Assembly: GCF_002287075.1 (NCBI RefSeq) | Contig: NZ_NSKE01000001.1 | Coordinates: 124,001-188,000, forward strand | Source: Fodinibius salipaludis | GTDB lineage: Bacteria > Bacteroidota > Rhodothermia > Balneolales > Balneolaceae | DNA: 64,000 nucleotides | Direction: 5' to 3' | Shown: positions 33,770 through 42,422 of the stretch, in pieces | Numbering within the stretch: position 1 is the first letter of the stretch | Layout of the letters: each line of letters starts with the position of its first letter | Translations under genes and position numbers: made by a program | The notes under the pieces: generated by a model | Database searches by the model: none | What the model was told of the DNA's origin: nothing | What the model saw: only the letters and a program-made list of their open reading frames with translations

Positions 33770-35052
33770 GCCGGATATTTTTTGAGTCCGTATGGCATTT
33801 CTGCAATTCCCAGAATCGATCGTCTAACAATTTCTAAGGCAACGGCTGCCGAACGCTCTTTATTGATAAGGCGATCATTCGTAAAGCGAGCTTTCAGCGC
33901 AAAATGTTCATCCCGGCTCCAGAATCCAATCCAAACCGTACCCACTGGTTTTTCTTCAGTTCCCCCGCCCGGACCAGCAATCCCCGTTGTTGATACGCCG
34001 ATGTCAGCTCCAAAATTATTTGCAACGCCCTTGGCCATTTGCAGCGCTACCGGTTTACTTACGGCACCATGGCCATTCAGATCATCCGGCAAAACCCCAA
34101 GCTGATTTTCTTTAACCTTATTTGCATACGCAATAAGGCCGCCCATCATATAGCGACTACTACCGGGGATGTCCGTGATCGCATTTGCCAGGTAACCGCC
34201 AGTACAACTTTCGGCAACACTTAATGATAAATCACGCTCGGCCAATAATTCTCCGACCGCTTTCGCCAGGTTGAGATCTTTACCTTCTCCGATAATATAT
34301 GTTTCGGCCTTCCTTTTGATGTGATTTCGAACAAGATCTATTCGCTCATCAATTTCTTTATTCGAGCTGCCGTATGCACTAATTCTTATTTTGGTCCCCT
34401 GTGGACTCGGAAGATAGGCTACGCTTACGCCTTCAGGCAATATATTATCCAGTCGGCCAATCACTTCATCGCTGAGCGTACTTTCACCAATCCCAGCAGT
34501 GGTAATGTAGTACGAACGTCGAAATTCCGTGTCGCCATTAATAGCCTTCACTTTAGCCATTACCTTTTCGTTCATCAGGTGTTTCATCTCGTGTGGCACC
34601 CCCGGCAACACCGCCAGCTTAACCGATCCGCGATCAAACCACATGCCCGGGGCCGTACCCTGCGTATTAAATAGCACTTCGCAACAATCCGGCACCTCGG
34701 CTTGATGGTAATTGGACTTGCTAAAAGGGATATTACGCTTCTTAAATACCTTTTTGATAAACTCCAGCACCGAATCTTCGAGCACCAGTTCGCAATCAAA
34801 AATCTCGGTCACTGCTCGTTTTGTTATATCGTCGTGGGTGGGACCAAGTCCGCCGGTCGTTATAATAAGATCCGTTGATGACAAAGCTTCTGATAAAATC
34901 TCCTTCATCGTATCCAAATCATCGCCGATGGTATAAATATGGGTCACATCGATCCCCGCTTCGGTAAGCAAATCAGCCAACCAGCTGGCATTGGTGTTCA
35001 CCGTATCACCAATAAGTAATTCATTTCCAATGGATATAACGCGGCACTGCAT
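33766..35052 (-). CDS. cinA: CinA family protein (competence/damage-inducible; NMN amidohydrolase type)
   Basis: I take the ATG at 35052 (MQCRVISIGNELLIGDTVN); a TTG 27 nt upstream is less likely. About 428 residues with the two CinA parts: a MoaB/MogA-like N-terminal domain (ISIGNELLIGDTVNTNASWL, TTGGLGPTHDDITKRA, GTAPGMWF, LPGVPHEMKHL) and a C-terminal nicotinamide-nucleotide amidase domain (LSVAESCTGGYLANAITD, SRYMMGGLIAYANKVKE, TTGIAGPGGGTEEKPVGTVWIG). Probably pyrophosphatase/deamidase in nucleotide repair; the old competence link is not evidence of competence here. Confidence 0.95.
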   Translation of the reverse strand: MQCRVISIGNELLIGDTVNTNASWLADLLTEAGIDVTHIYTIGDDLDTMKEILSEALSSTDLIITTGGLGPTHDDITKRAVTEIFDCELVLEDSVLEFIKKVFKKRNIPFSKSNYHQAEVPDCCEVLFNTQGTAPGMWFDRGSVKLAVLPGVPHEMKHLMNEKVMAKVKAINGDTEFRRSYYITTAGIGESTLSDEVIGRLDNILPEGVSVAYLPSPQGTKIRISAYGSSNKEIDERIDLVRNHIKRKAETYIIGEGKDLNLAKAVGELLAERDLSLSVAESCTGGYLANAITDIPGSSRYMMGGLIAYANKVKENQLGVLPDDLNGHGAVSKPVALQMAKGVANNFGADIGVSTTGIAGPGGGTEEKPVGTVWIGFWSRDEHFALKARFTNDRLINKERSAAVALEIVRRSILGIAEMPYGLKKYPA

Positions 35053-35179
35053 GTAGCATCGATATTTAATATTCAGCAAAAATAGTTGATCAAAATATCA
35101 AACTCTGGCAGCTTTTCGAAGCTATTTATTGAACTACAAAAAACATTTAATTCTCTTTAACAATTACTATCTTTGGGTC

Positions 35180-35791
35180 GTGAGTCAAATACCTAACATA
35201 TTAAGTACTATCCGTATTATCCTGGCTCCCATCTTCTTAATCCTGTATGTGCAGGATGAAGTGGTATGGCGTGCCCTGAGCGTGGGGATTTTTGCCGTGG
35301 CAGTGGTTACCGATTTTTTTGACGGATACATCGCCCGTATGTACAGCGCCGAAACAGAATACGGGGTGTTTTTAGATCCCCTGGCCGACAAGTTTTTAAC
35401 CTTTGCAGGTTTTATCTGTTTGCCCTTTATTGATCCCGCGCAATTCCCATGGTGGGCTATTGCTGTTGTCGTTTTCAGGGATATTTTAGTCACAGGAATG
35501 CGTATCCTGGCCGATTATCGTAATATCACAATGGATACCCGCCTGACAGCCAAGGCAAAAACCCTGAGCCAGATGTTTTTTCTTTATTTAGTACTTTTAG
35601 TCGGGGTTTTTATCGAAACCGATGTATGGCTCAGCAGCTACTGTATACAACTCCTTCAATCTGGAATTTTAGGCTGGCTGATGATGCTTATTGTAGCCAT
35701 AACCGTTTACTCGGGAATAGAATACATTTTTATCAACAGAACAATATTTTCAAAACAGAAAAATGGCAAAACTGAAACCGATACTCGGTAG
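35180..35791 (+). CDS. pgsA: CDP-diacylglycerol-glycerol-3-phosphate phosphatidyltransferase PgsA
   Basis: The GTG at 35180 gives the usual short N-terminus (SQIPNILSTIRIILAPIF); an in-frame TTG at 35129 adds 17 residues and is less likely. About 203 residues with several membrane segments. The CDP-alcohol phosphotransferase motif D-G-x2-A-R-x8-G-x3-D-x3-D reads DGYIARMYSAETEYGVFLDP followed by LAD. It makes phosphatidylglycerophosphate, the substrate of the next gene product PgpA, whose start it overlaps by 29 bp. Confidence 0.92.
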   Translation: MSQIPNILSTIRIILAPIFLILYVQDEVVWRALSVGIFAVAVVTDFFDGYIARMYSAETEYGVFLDPLADKFLTFAGFICLPFIDPAQFPWWAIAVVVFRDILVTGMRILADYRNITMDTRLTAKAKTLSQMFFLYLVLLVGVFIETDVWLSSYCIQLLQSGILGWLMMLIVAITVYSGIEYIFINRTIFSKQKNGKTETDTR

Positions 35792-36236
35792 TTTCTTTAA
35801 CGCCGGTTTTTTACCAAACGCCCCGGGAACATGGGGCAGCTTTTTTGCACTTTTCCCTATCTACTTTGTGGGATTATATAGCCCGTGGTACGGGATGGTC
35901 TTATTAGCAATACTATTTTCCTATATCACCGTCTGGGTATCCGAGGAGTGCGAAAAAGAATGGGGAGGCGACCCCTCTCCACTGGTAATGGATGAATTTG
36001 CCGGACAGGCCGTAACGTTCATTGCTATTCCCTTTAGCGGAATTCTTTCACAAGATCTGCTTTTGCTACTCGTTGGATTTATCTTCTTTCGGTTTTTTGA
36101 TATACAAAAACCGCTTGGCGTTAATAAATTGCAGGAAATTCCCGGTGGGTGGGGAATTCTTGTTGATGACCTGCTGGCCGGGGTATACGCCCTGATATGT
36201 ATGCAGGGACTTTTATATATTTTGGATATTATTTAA
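35763..36236 (+). CDS. pgpA: Phosphatidylglycerophosphatase A (PgpA)
   Basis: 157 residues with PgpA hallmarks: GFLPNAPGTWGSFFAL at the N-terminus, a central VMDEFAGQAVTFIAIP with the conserved acidic pair, and FRFFDIQKPLGVNKLQEIPG followed by GILVDDLLAG. It dephosphorylates PGP to phosphatidylglycerol in the inner membrane. Overlap with pgsA supports coupled synthesis. Three or four membrane segments. Confidence 0.93.
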   Translation: MAKLKPILGSFFNAGFLPNAPGTWGSFFALFPIYFVGLYSPWYGMVLLAILFSYITVWVSEECEKEWGGDPSPLVMDEFAGQAVTFIAIPFSGILSQDLLLLLVGFIFFRFFDIQKPLGVNKLQEIPGGWGILVDDLLAGVYALICMQGLLYILDII

Positions 36237-36314
36237 CAATATGCTAATCAATCAGTAACTACATTTTTATTATTATTGACGTTGATCAGCACATGAACTA
36301 TTAAATTGTTGTAT

Positions 36315-36956
36315 ATGATTATTGATCAAACATTCTCAAAAGAAATTGCACTCGACTTACTGGATATCAATGCAGTTATCCTCCGCCCCAACGACCCGTT
36401 TACATGGTCATCGGGTTGGAATTCACCTATCTATTGTGATAACCGCCTGACGATGCGATACCCTAAAATACGCAAGAAGATCGCCAAGAATTTTGTAGAA
36501 TTTATTGCTAAGGAATATCCCAATACTGATGTTATTACGGGTACGGCCACAGCCGGTATTCCCCATGCTGCCTGGGTGGCCGAAAATATGGACAAACCCC
36601 TCTCGTACGTTCGCGCCAAAGCCAAAGCATACGGACTTGGAAACCAGATTGAGGGCGGCATCCAGAAAGGAGAAACAACAGTTGTAGTTGAGGATTTGAT
36701 TTCTACCGGCGGTTCCGCTATTTCGGTAGTTGAAGCCCTTCAATTTATTGGCGCAGAAATAGAAGCCGTACTGAGTATTTTTACCTATGGGTTCGATAAA
36801 GCCAACAAGCGCTTTGACAAAGCGGGGGTCCCCATATTTACGCTCACTGATTATACTACGCTTATCGATGTAGCCAGTGAAAACGATTATGTGAATAAAT
36901 CGGATCTCGAAACACTGGCCGAATGGCGCAAAACGCCTGATACCTGGCCTAATTAG
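36315..36956 (+). CDS. pyrE: Orotate phosphoribosyltransferase
   Basis: The ATG at 36315 is preferred over an in-frame TTG at 36306. About 213 residues: VILRPNDPFTWSSGWNSPIY, the conserved SYVRAKAKAYGLGNQIEGG loop (catalytic Lys) and the PRPP-binding TTVVVEDLISTGGSAI. It converts orotate and PRPP to orotidine monophosphate in pyrimidine synthesis. About 80 bp after pgpA, own promoter possible. Confidence 0.95.
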   Translation: MIIDQTFSKEIALDLLDINAVILRPNDPFTWSSGWNSPIYCDNRLTMRYPKIRKKIAKNFVEFIAKEYPNTDVITGTATAGIPHAAWVAENMDKPLSYVRAKAKAYGLGNQIEGGIQKGETTVVVEDLISTGGSAISVVEALQFIGAEIEAVLSIFTYGFDKANKRFDKAGVPIFTLTDYTTLIDVASENDYVNKSDLETLAEWRKTPDTWPN

Positions 36957-36973
36957 GTTGGTTAAAGTTTGTA

Positions 36974-37085
36974 GGTTGAAAGTTGCAGGTTGTGGTTTTT
37001 GGGATGTTTAGCGGTACATCGTAAAATCGAATAATTGTCCTTTAGATTCATATCCAACTTTTAAACATTCAACTTGCAACTTCAA
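36974..37085. repeat. Imperfect inverted repeat of TTGAAGTTGCAAGTTG type
   Basis: TTGAAAGTTGCAGGTTG (36976-36992) is mirrored by CAACTTGCAACTTCAA (37070-37085), with 77 bp between. Runs of 'GTTGAAAGTTGCAAGTTG' type are frequent intergenic repeats in Bacteroidota genomes that I know of. The whole pyrE-miaB gap (191 bp) contains only this. Confidence 0.5.
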
Positions 37086-37147
37086 ATCTTTCATAAAGAG
37101 CGAAACTCTCCTTATATTCATCAGTCTAAATAATCAGGAATAAAACA

Positions 37148-38524
37148 TTGTCCACAGTGGATCTACGCAATTTTTACATTGAGACTTACGGCTGCCAGAT
37201 GAACGTCTCTGATACAGAGATCGTCAACTCCATTTTGATGGAGGAAGGCATGCAACCGGTCAACGAGCCCGAAGAGGCCGAAGTTATTTTTATCAACACT
37301 TGTTCCATTCGTGAAAATGCCGAAGAACGCGTCTGGAATCGCCTTAAGGAATTTAAAGCACTCAAAAGAGAACGAAAGGATCGTGATATGACGGTAGGTG
37401 TGCTGGGCTGTATGGCTGAGCGTATCCGCGAGCAGATCATGGAAAAAGAAGAACTTGTTGATCTCGTTGTGGGACCTGATGCCTATCGTGATCTGCCCAA
37501 GTTACTTTCTGATGTTGATGATGGACAAAAGGCTGCAAACACTATTCTTTCACTCGAAGAAACATATGCCGACATCAAACCGGTGCGTCGTAATGACAAC
37601 GGTGTTAGCGCATTTGTTACCATCATGCGGGGCTGCGACAATATGTGTGCGTTTTGTGTAGTACCATTTACCCGTGGACGTGAGCGAAGCCGAACGGCCG
37701 AAAGTATTATCGAAGAACTGCAAGAGCTCAGCGATCAGGGCTATAAAGAAGTTACCCTGCTGGGCCAAAATGTAAATTCTTATGATGACGGGGAACATTC
37801 ATTTGCCGACCTGATGTATAAAGCCAGTCAGGTTGATCCGGAGATGCGTATTCGTTTCTCTTCTCCCCATCCCAAAGATTTCCCTGAAGAGCTGCTGGAA
37901 ATCATTGCCGAGCAACCGAATCTCTGCAATTATATTCACATTCCTGCGCAATCGGGTAACAATGAGGTACTGGAACGCATGCGACGCCCCTATACCCGTG
38001 AGCAGTATTTAGAACTCGTTGAAAAGATGCGAGAGATCATTCCCGGTGTTACACTTTCGACTGATATTATTACCGGTTTCTGTGGCGAAACAGAAGAAGA
38101 ACATGAGGATACGATGTCACTGATGGCTAAAGTGAAGTATGATCTGGCCTATATGTTCGCCTATTCCGAACGGGGACGTACGCTGGCACAGCGAAAATAC
38201 GAAGACGATGTGCCGGAAGACGTAAAAAAACGTCGTCTTTCTGAGATCATTGAACAGCAGATGAATATACAGGAAGAACTCAACAAGAAAGAAATTGGGC
38301 GTCGCCACCTGGTACTCGTTGAAGGCACCAGCAAGCGGTCTGATGAGCAGCTGTGCGGACGTACCGATACCAATAAAATGGTTGTCTTTGATCGCGAAGA
38401 ACATATCGAAAAAGGCGATTACGTTGAAGTAACAATCACCGATTGTACTTCTGCTACCTTGATGGGAGATCTCATCAAAAAAAGTAGCATTCAGGAGTAT
38501 AGCCGGGAAACAGTTGCTGCATAG
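37148..38524 (+). CDS. miaB: tRNA-2-methylthio-N6-dimethylallyladenosine synthase MiaB
   Basis: 458 residues from a TTG (37148); a GTG three codons later is an alternative. Domains: N-terminal UPF0004 with [18 protein letters not shown] (first Cys) and [25 protein letters not shown]; radical SAM core with [20 protein letters not shown] (CxxxCxxC) and TRGRERSR; C-terminal TRAM domain ([20 protein letters not shown]). All six cluster-binding cysteines are visible. It methylthiolates A37 of tRNAs reading UNN codons. Confidence 0.96.
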   Translation: MSTVDLRNFYIETYGCQMNVSDTEIVNSILMEEGMQPVNEPEEAEVIFINTCSIRENAEERVWNRLKEFKALKRERKDRDMTVGVLGCMAERIREQIMEKEELVDLVVGPDAYRDLPKLLSDVDDGQKAANTILSLEETYADIKPVRRNDNGVSAFVTIMRGCDNMCAFCVVPFTRGRERSRTAESIIEELQELSDQGYKEVTLLGQNVNSYDDGEHSFADLMYKASQVDPEMRIRFSSPHPKDFPEELLEIIAEQPNLCNYIHIPAQSGNNEVLERMRRPYTREQYLELVEKMREIIPGVTLSTDIITGFCGETEEEHEDTMSLMAKVKYDLAYMFAYSERGRTLAQRKYEDDVPEDVKKRRLSEIIEQQMNIQEELNKKEIGRRHLVLVEGTSKRSDEQLCGRTDTNKMVVFDREEHIEKGDYVEVTITDCTSATLMGDLIKKSSIQEYSRETVAA

Positions 38525-38613
38525 TTTTCTTGACCGAACCACTTTCAATTAACCGGGTCACATAGGTAGCATTACATAAACCCTGAGAAACACTTGTAAA
38601 GCTGCTCCCGTTA

Positions 38614-38659
38614 TAATAATTACTGCTGAATCTTTATGTATCTAAAGCAGTAATTATTA
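38614..38659. repeat. AT-rich 14-bp inverted repeat downstream of miaB
   Basis: TAATAATTACTGCT (38614-38627) and its exact complement AGCAGTAATTATTA (38646-38659) with an 18-nt loop, 90 bp after the miaB stop and 57 bp before the sigma-54 activator gene. It could act as a weak terminator or as an operator for the downstream gene. Function unknown. Confidence 0.5.
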
Positions 38660-38716
38660 CCTTATACTTATATAAAACAGTTTTAACACAAATTTTTTTA
38701 ACCGAGCTTCTCCCCT

Positions 38717-40021
38717 ATGGATCGTGAAGCATTTCAAGAACGATTTGGACTTATTGGAGAATCTGCCGCGCTCAAGCAGGTTGTTGACAAAGTTATACAG
38801 GTGGCAGATACCGATATTACGGTGCTTTTGGAAGGCGAAAGCGGTGTAGGTAAAGATGTAACAGCCAAAGCCATCCACGAAATAAGCCATCGCAGCAAGA
38901 ACAACATGGTGATCGTCAACTGCGGTGCCATCCCGGAAGGTATTATTGAAAGCGAACTTTTTGGACACGAAAGAGGAGCCTTTACTGGGGCCCACGAAGC
39001 GCGCGAAGGATATTTTGAGAAAGCCGACGGAGGCACTATTTTTCTGGATGAAATTGGCGATACCCCTCCTAACATCCAGGTAAAACTGCTTCGGGTGCTC
39101 GAAACGGGGGAATACTTTCGGGTAGGATCAAGTGATGTCCGGAAAACTGATGTTCGGGTGTTAGCTGCTACCAATAAAGATTTATGGCAGCTGGTTCAGG
39201 ACGATGATTTTCGCGAGGATCTGTATTACCGGCTTGATACCGTAAAAGTTAAACTTCCTCCGCTCCGCGAGCGTCCCGATGACATCATCCCTATTTTCAG
39301 GAAGTTTGTTACTGAATTTTCAGCCAAATATGATTCTGTGTTCAAGGGGTTTTCTGATGATGCCAAAGAACTTTTGATTTCGTATCGCTGGCCGGGTAAT
39401 GTTCGAGAACTCCGCAATGTTGCGGAGCAACTGGTAGTGCTCGAAAAATCTCAGTTTATCGATACCGAAAAGCTTCAGAAATATCTCAAGGGGCGACAAC
39501 ACGAAGGCTCGGCCGATAATCTGCCTGTACTTGCTGACCAGAATTCCCAAGGGGGCTCAAACGGAGCGTTCGGGAATGACGATCAACGACTTATTTACCG
39601 GGCTCTTGTTGAGCTGCAAAGCGATATCGGGGATTTAAAAAAGATGTTGGGGACCTTCCTCTATTCAACATTTTCGCAAAAAAACATGAAGGCCCTTCCC
39701 CAAAATATCCAGGATGAGTTTAGCCAGAGTAATATGTCTGACGTGGATATGGATGTCGATATCGGTAACGCTGCCGATGAGGAAATCGGCGGTGTAGAAT
39801 CATTCGCTGAAGCCGATATTTCGGAAGAGGAATCCGATGATGACAATATCTTTTATCAATTTTTTAATGAGGATGAAGTTCCATCTATAGAAAAAGCAGA
39901 GCAGTTTCTAATTGAACAAGCACTCAGAAAGTTCGACGGCAATAGACGGAAGGCATCCGAAGCACTGGGCGTTAGTGAACGAACTCTTTATCGCAAGTTG
40001 GACCAATATGATCTGCAATAA
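38717..40021 (+). CDS. Sigma-54-interacting transcriptional activator without receiver domain
   Basis: 434 residues. The AAA+ domain starts almost at residue 1: GESGVGKDVTAKAIHEIS (Walker A), ELFGHERGAFTGAHEAREG with the sigma-54-contacting GAFTGA, GGTIFLDEIGD (Walker B), RVGSSDVRKTDVRVLAATN and RWPGNVRELRNVAEQL. An acidic linker (about 325-375; SDVDMDVDIGNAADEE, EEESDDDN) leads to a Fis-type HTH (RRKASEALGVSERTLYRKL). No N-terminal sensor is present, so activity may be controlled by level or partner protein. Its end overlaps lptE by 14 bp. Confidence 0.92.
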   Translation: MDREAFQERFGLIGESAALKQVVDKVIQVADTDITVLLEGESGVGKDVTAKAIHEISHRSKNNMVIVNCGAIPEGIIESELFGHERGAFTGAHEAREGYFEKADGGTIFLDEIGDTPPNIQVKLLRVLETGEYFRVGSSDVRKTDVRVLAATNKDLWQLVQDDDFREDLYYRLDTVKVKLPPLRERPDDIIPIFRKFVTEFSAKYDSVFKGFSDDAKELLISYRWPGNVRELRNVAEQLVVLEKSQFIDTEKLQKYLKGRQHEGSADNLPVLADQNSQGGSNGAFGNDDQRLIYRALVELQSDIGDLKKMLGTFLYSTFSQKNMKALPQNIQDEFSQSNMSDVDMDVDIGNAADEEIGGVESFAEADISEEESDDDNIFYQFFNEDEVPSIEKAEQFLIEQALRKFDGNRRKASEALGVSERTLYRKLDQYDLQ

Positions 40022-40526
40022 AAAAAAGGGAATACTTGCTATACTGCTTATTGCTTTTGTCCTGAGCGGTTGCTTTCGATACAGCTTTACAGGTACTTCG
40101 ATCCCCGATGATGTAAACTCCATTTATATCCCTTTCTTTGCCGATCAATCCTCGGGCGGTGTTGGAAATTTAAGTGATCACCTTAATACGGCCCTCGTTG
40201 ACCGATTTATCAATCAAACAAGACTACAGCTTTCTAATTCCCGTACTGACGCCGATGCCGTTTTAGAAGGATCCATCGTCAATTATGCCAATGAACCGTT
40301 TAGTGTAACCGGCGAAGGGCAAAGCAGTTTAAATGAAGTGTCTATATCGGTACGGGCAACCTTTCAATATACCGATAAAGAGCAGGCCGAGTGGAGCAGT
40401 ACTTTCAGCGGATCAGAAACATACGATACCAACGAAAACCCTATCGAAGGAGAAACAAACGCAGCTACCGCAGCACTCAGTCAAGTAGCCGACAACATGT
40501 TTAACGATGCGGTAAGTGGTTGGTAG
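40008..40526 (+). CDS. lptE: LptE-family lipopolysaccharide assembly lipoprotein
   Basis: The ATG at 40008 gives a lipoprotein signal (ILLIAFVLSGCFRYSF); longer frames from 39912 lie inside the activator gene and are unlikely. About 172 residues with the LptE features: SGTSIP-like start after the Cys (GTSIPDDVNSIYIPFFAD), LNTALVDRFINQTRLQL, ADAVLEGSIVNYANEPF and a C-terminal TAALSQVADNMFNDAV. LptE plugs the LptD barrel during lipopolysaccharide export. Confidence 0.88.
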   Translation: MICNKKKGILAILLIAFVLSGCFRYSFTGTSIPDDVNSIYIPFFADQSSGGVGNLSDHLNTALVDRFINQTRLQLSNSRTDADAVLEGSIVNYANEPFSVTGEGQSSLNEVSISVRATFQYTDKEQAEWSSTFSGSETYDTNENPIEGETNAATAALSQVADNMFNDAVSGW

Positions 40527-40611
40527 TATTGAATAATATTTTGATGGGCAGCACAAATCTATTTATATAATAAGCGTAAAAAATTGGCCGGGAATCAGTA
40601 AAAATTAACAG

Positions 40612-41250
40612 ATGCCTCAGTTACCGTTTAAAATTCCAAAATCGTTGGCTTCTTACGCCGAACATTTTGATAAGGAGCCGATCGAAGCTACCAAACGATT
40701 AAAAAAGCAACTCAAAAAACGCGGCCCCGATGCCGTGGGGCATTTTCTGCTCGCATGGTTTTATCACCTGGAGGATATGGATGACCAAGCTGTTGATGAA
40801 GCTCTCAAAGCCCGTATTTTTGCGCCCGGCAGCCCCTTTTTTGAGAAGCTGCATTATTATCTGAGCCATCCCAATACGCTTGAAGCCTGGACCCCCGAAT
40901 CTGAAATGGGATCCTCTCAAAAAAGTACCCAGTCGATCGATGAACCCGGACCTGTTTTAAATCTGGATTCACTGATCCAAAAGCTTTCTTCGGTTGAATC
41001 AAAACGGATACGTCCCGACCAGAAAGAAGGATCCAAGGACCAAAAGAAAAAGAAGGTCTCGGCAGATAGTGTTGATGATATTGTATCTAAGACACTTGCA
41101 GAAATACACGAAAAACAGGGCAAGCTGGATGCTGCCATTCATACCTATGAACGACTTAAAGAATTGAGACCACAGAAAAGAGAAGAGTATCAGGACGAGA
41201 TTATTCGACTCAAAGCCTTAAAGGAGCAAAACAACAGCGAAGAAGAGTAA
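40612..41250 (+). CDS. Tetratricopeptide-like protein of unknown function
   Basis: 212 residues, no signal peptide. The N-terminal half is helical (PIEATKRLKKQLKKRGPDAV, FLLAWFYHLEDMDDQAVDEA), followed by a low-complexity Ser/Lys/Asp linker (about residues 95-150). A single clear TPR unit closes the protein (LAEIHEKQGKLDAAIHTYER, LKELRPQKREEYQDEIIRL). It ends 8 bp before the converging MBL-fold gene. It probably acts as a cytoplasmic scaffold; I cannot assign a function. Confidence 0.8.
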   Translation: MPQLPFKIPKSLASYAEHFDKEPIEATKRLKKQLKKRGPDAVGHFLLAWFYHLEDMDDQAVDEALKARIFAPGSPFFEKLHYYLSHPNTLEAWTPESEMGSSQKSTQSIDEPGPVLNLDSLIQKLSSVESKRIRPDQKEGSKDQKKKKVSADSVDDIVSKTLAEIHEKQGKLDAAIHTYERLKELRPQKREEYQDEIIRLKALKEQNNSEEE

Positions 41251-41258
41251 TTCCCTGC

Positions 41259-41894
41259 CTACCCCTTTACAAAAGGATTAGCCTTCTTTTCATGACCGAC
41301 CGTTGTCTGTTCTCCGTGACCGGGATATACTATCGTATCATCAGGTAGCGAATATAACTGCTCCTGAATGGATTGTTCCAGCACCTTGAAATCTCCTTTA
41401 TACAGATCAGTACGACCTATGCCCTCTCTAAAAAGTGCATCCCCCGCAATCACAATCCCATCAGATTTACTGTAGAGAGATATATGATCGGGCGCATGTC
41501 CCGGTGTGTATTGCACATCAAAAGAAAAATTACCAATGGTCCACTCATTGCTAACCGGCAAAACATCGGGATCAAAAGCAAAGCCATCGGACTGAAATCC
41601 AAACATAGCTGCTTGGGAACTAAAGTTATTCCATAAGTACCGATCTTTGTCGCTCAAATATACAGGAATATCAAAGTCATCAACAACCTTTTGTAATCCC
41701 AGCACATGATCTACATGAGCGTGCGTTAAAACAACAGCAATCAAATCTATATTCTGATTATCAATCTGTCTTTTCACTTTTTGATATTCCGGATCATCAA
41801 AGAAACCCGGATCGATAATCAAAGCTTGCCCTTCTTCGATAAGCAGATAAGTGTTTTCAGCGAACGGACCGACAGTATATTGATTAACCTGCAT
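41259..41894 (-). CDS. MBL-fold metallo-hydrolase (glyoxalase II-like)
   Basis: The ATG at 41894 (MQVNQYTVGPFAENTYLL) is preferred over an in-frame TTG at 41924. About 211 residues with the metallo-beta-lactamase zinc motif LTHAHVDHVLG, a downstream His in YTPGHAPDHISL, Asp in VIAGDALFREGIGRTDL and the final His in IVYPGHGEQTTVGHEKKANP. This is the short glyoxalase-II-like hydrolase group that lacks the substrate-binding helical domain of true GloB. The substrate is unknown. Confidence 0.9.
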   Translation of the reverse strand: MQVNQYTVGPFAENTYLLIEEGQALIIDPGFFDDPEYQKVKRQIDNQNIDLIAVVLTHAHVDHVLGLQKVVDDFDIPVYLSDKDRYLWNNFSSQAAMFGFQSDGFAFDPDVLPVSNEWTIGNFSFDVQYTPGHAPDHISLYSKSDGIVIAGDALFREGIGRTDLYKGDFKVLEQSIQEQLYSLPDDTIVYPGHGEQTTVGHEKKANPFVKG

Positions 41895-41962
41895 AAATAA
41901 CTCTGTAATAATCAAAATTAGCAATCTCAGAAAATGACTCTTCAGCTATGTTATAAGCAAGG

Positions 41963-41989
41963 GTCATTCTGAACTTGTTTCAGAATGAC
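41963..41989. repeat. Dispersed palindromic repeat (GTCATTCTGAA / TTCAGAATGAC)
   Basis: 11-bp perfect arms around a short CTTGT centre. The same element in decayed form is at 16059-16113. It sits downstream of rpmE and upstream of the MBL gene, outside any coding region. I recognise the type from intergenic DNA of many Bacteroidota. Confidence 0.7.
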
Positions 41990-42064
41990 ACGAAGCTATA
42001 ATTTAAATTAAAAACCTACCTGACGATTGGTTTCGCCATCAAGCGGGTCAGTCATACATCTAAA

Positions 42065-42100
42065 CAAAAAAGGGATGCATCTCCTTACGAAATGCATCCC
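42065..42100 (-). terminator. Rho-independent terminator of rpmE
   Basis: Read on the minus strand: GGGATGCAT stem, 11-nt loop, ATGCATCCC stem, then a TTTTTTG tract. It begins 26 bp past the rpmE stop. Confidence 0.85.
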
Positions 42101-42126
42101 CAGATTCCTTAGCCTTCCAAAAAATG

Positions 42127-42345
42127 TTAGTCGTCTTGTTTTCCGTAACGCTTCTTAAAGCGATCGATACGACCAGCTTTCTTCTGGAAGTTCATATTGC
42201 CGGTATAGAAAGGATGATTTTTAGAATCAACCTCGCTGCGATACACACCGTCTTTGGTATCTATCGTGCTACGAGTTTTAAATTCCGTACCATCGCTCAT
42301 TACAACCGTAATCTCTTCGTACTCTGGGTGAATTCCGTCTTTCAT
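42127..42345 (-). CDS. rpmE: 50S ribosomal protein L31
   Basis: 72 residues: MKDGIHPEYEEITVVMSDGT start, then NHPFYTGNMNFQKKAGRIDR followed by FKKRYG, matching L31. It contains no cysteine, so it is the zinc-free (C-minus) form. Such forms replace or supplement the zinc-binding version under zinc limitation when both exist; I cannot see whether another copy exists. Followed by a strong terminator. Confidence 0.93.
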   Translation of the reverse strand: MKDGIHPEYEEITVVMSDGTEFKTRSTIDTKDGVYRSEVDSKNHPFYTGNMNFQKKAGRIDRFKKRYGKQDD

Positions 42346-42422
42346 GGGATCTTTAAATTTCTTTATTGCTTAATTCGGTCGGTAAATATAAGGGCTTAGG
42401 AGCCTACTTGCAATCTAAATCA

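Noticed and set aside
36800-36825. AAGCGCTTTGAC match in pyrE
   Set aside because: Half-site only, in coding DNA of an unrelated gene.
39912-40007. 32-residue N-terminal extension of LptE
   Set aside because: Shadow of the HTH-coding region in another frame; the ATG at 40008 starts a proper lipoprotein signal.
38717-40021. NtrC-type full response regulator
   Set aside because: No receiver domain before the AAA+ part; the Walker A sits near residue 45.
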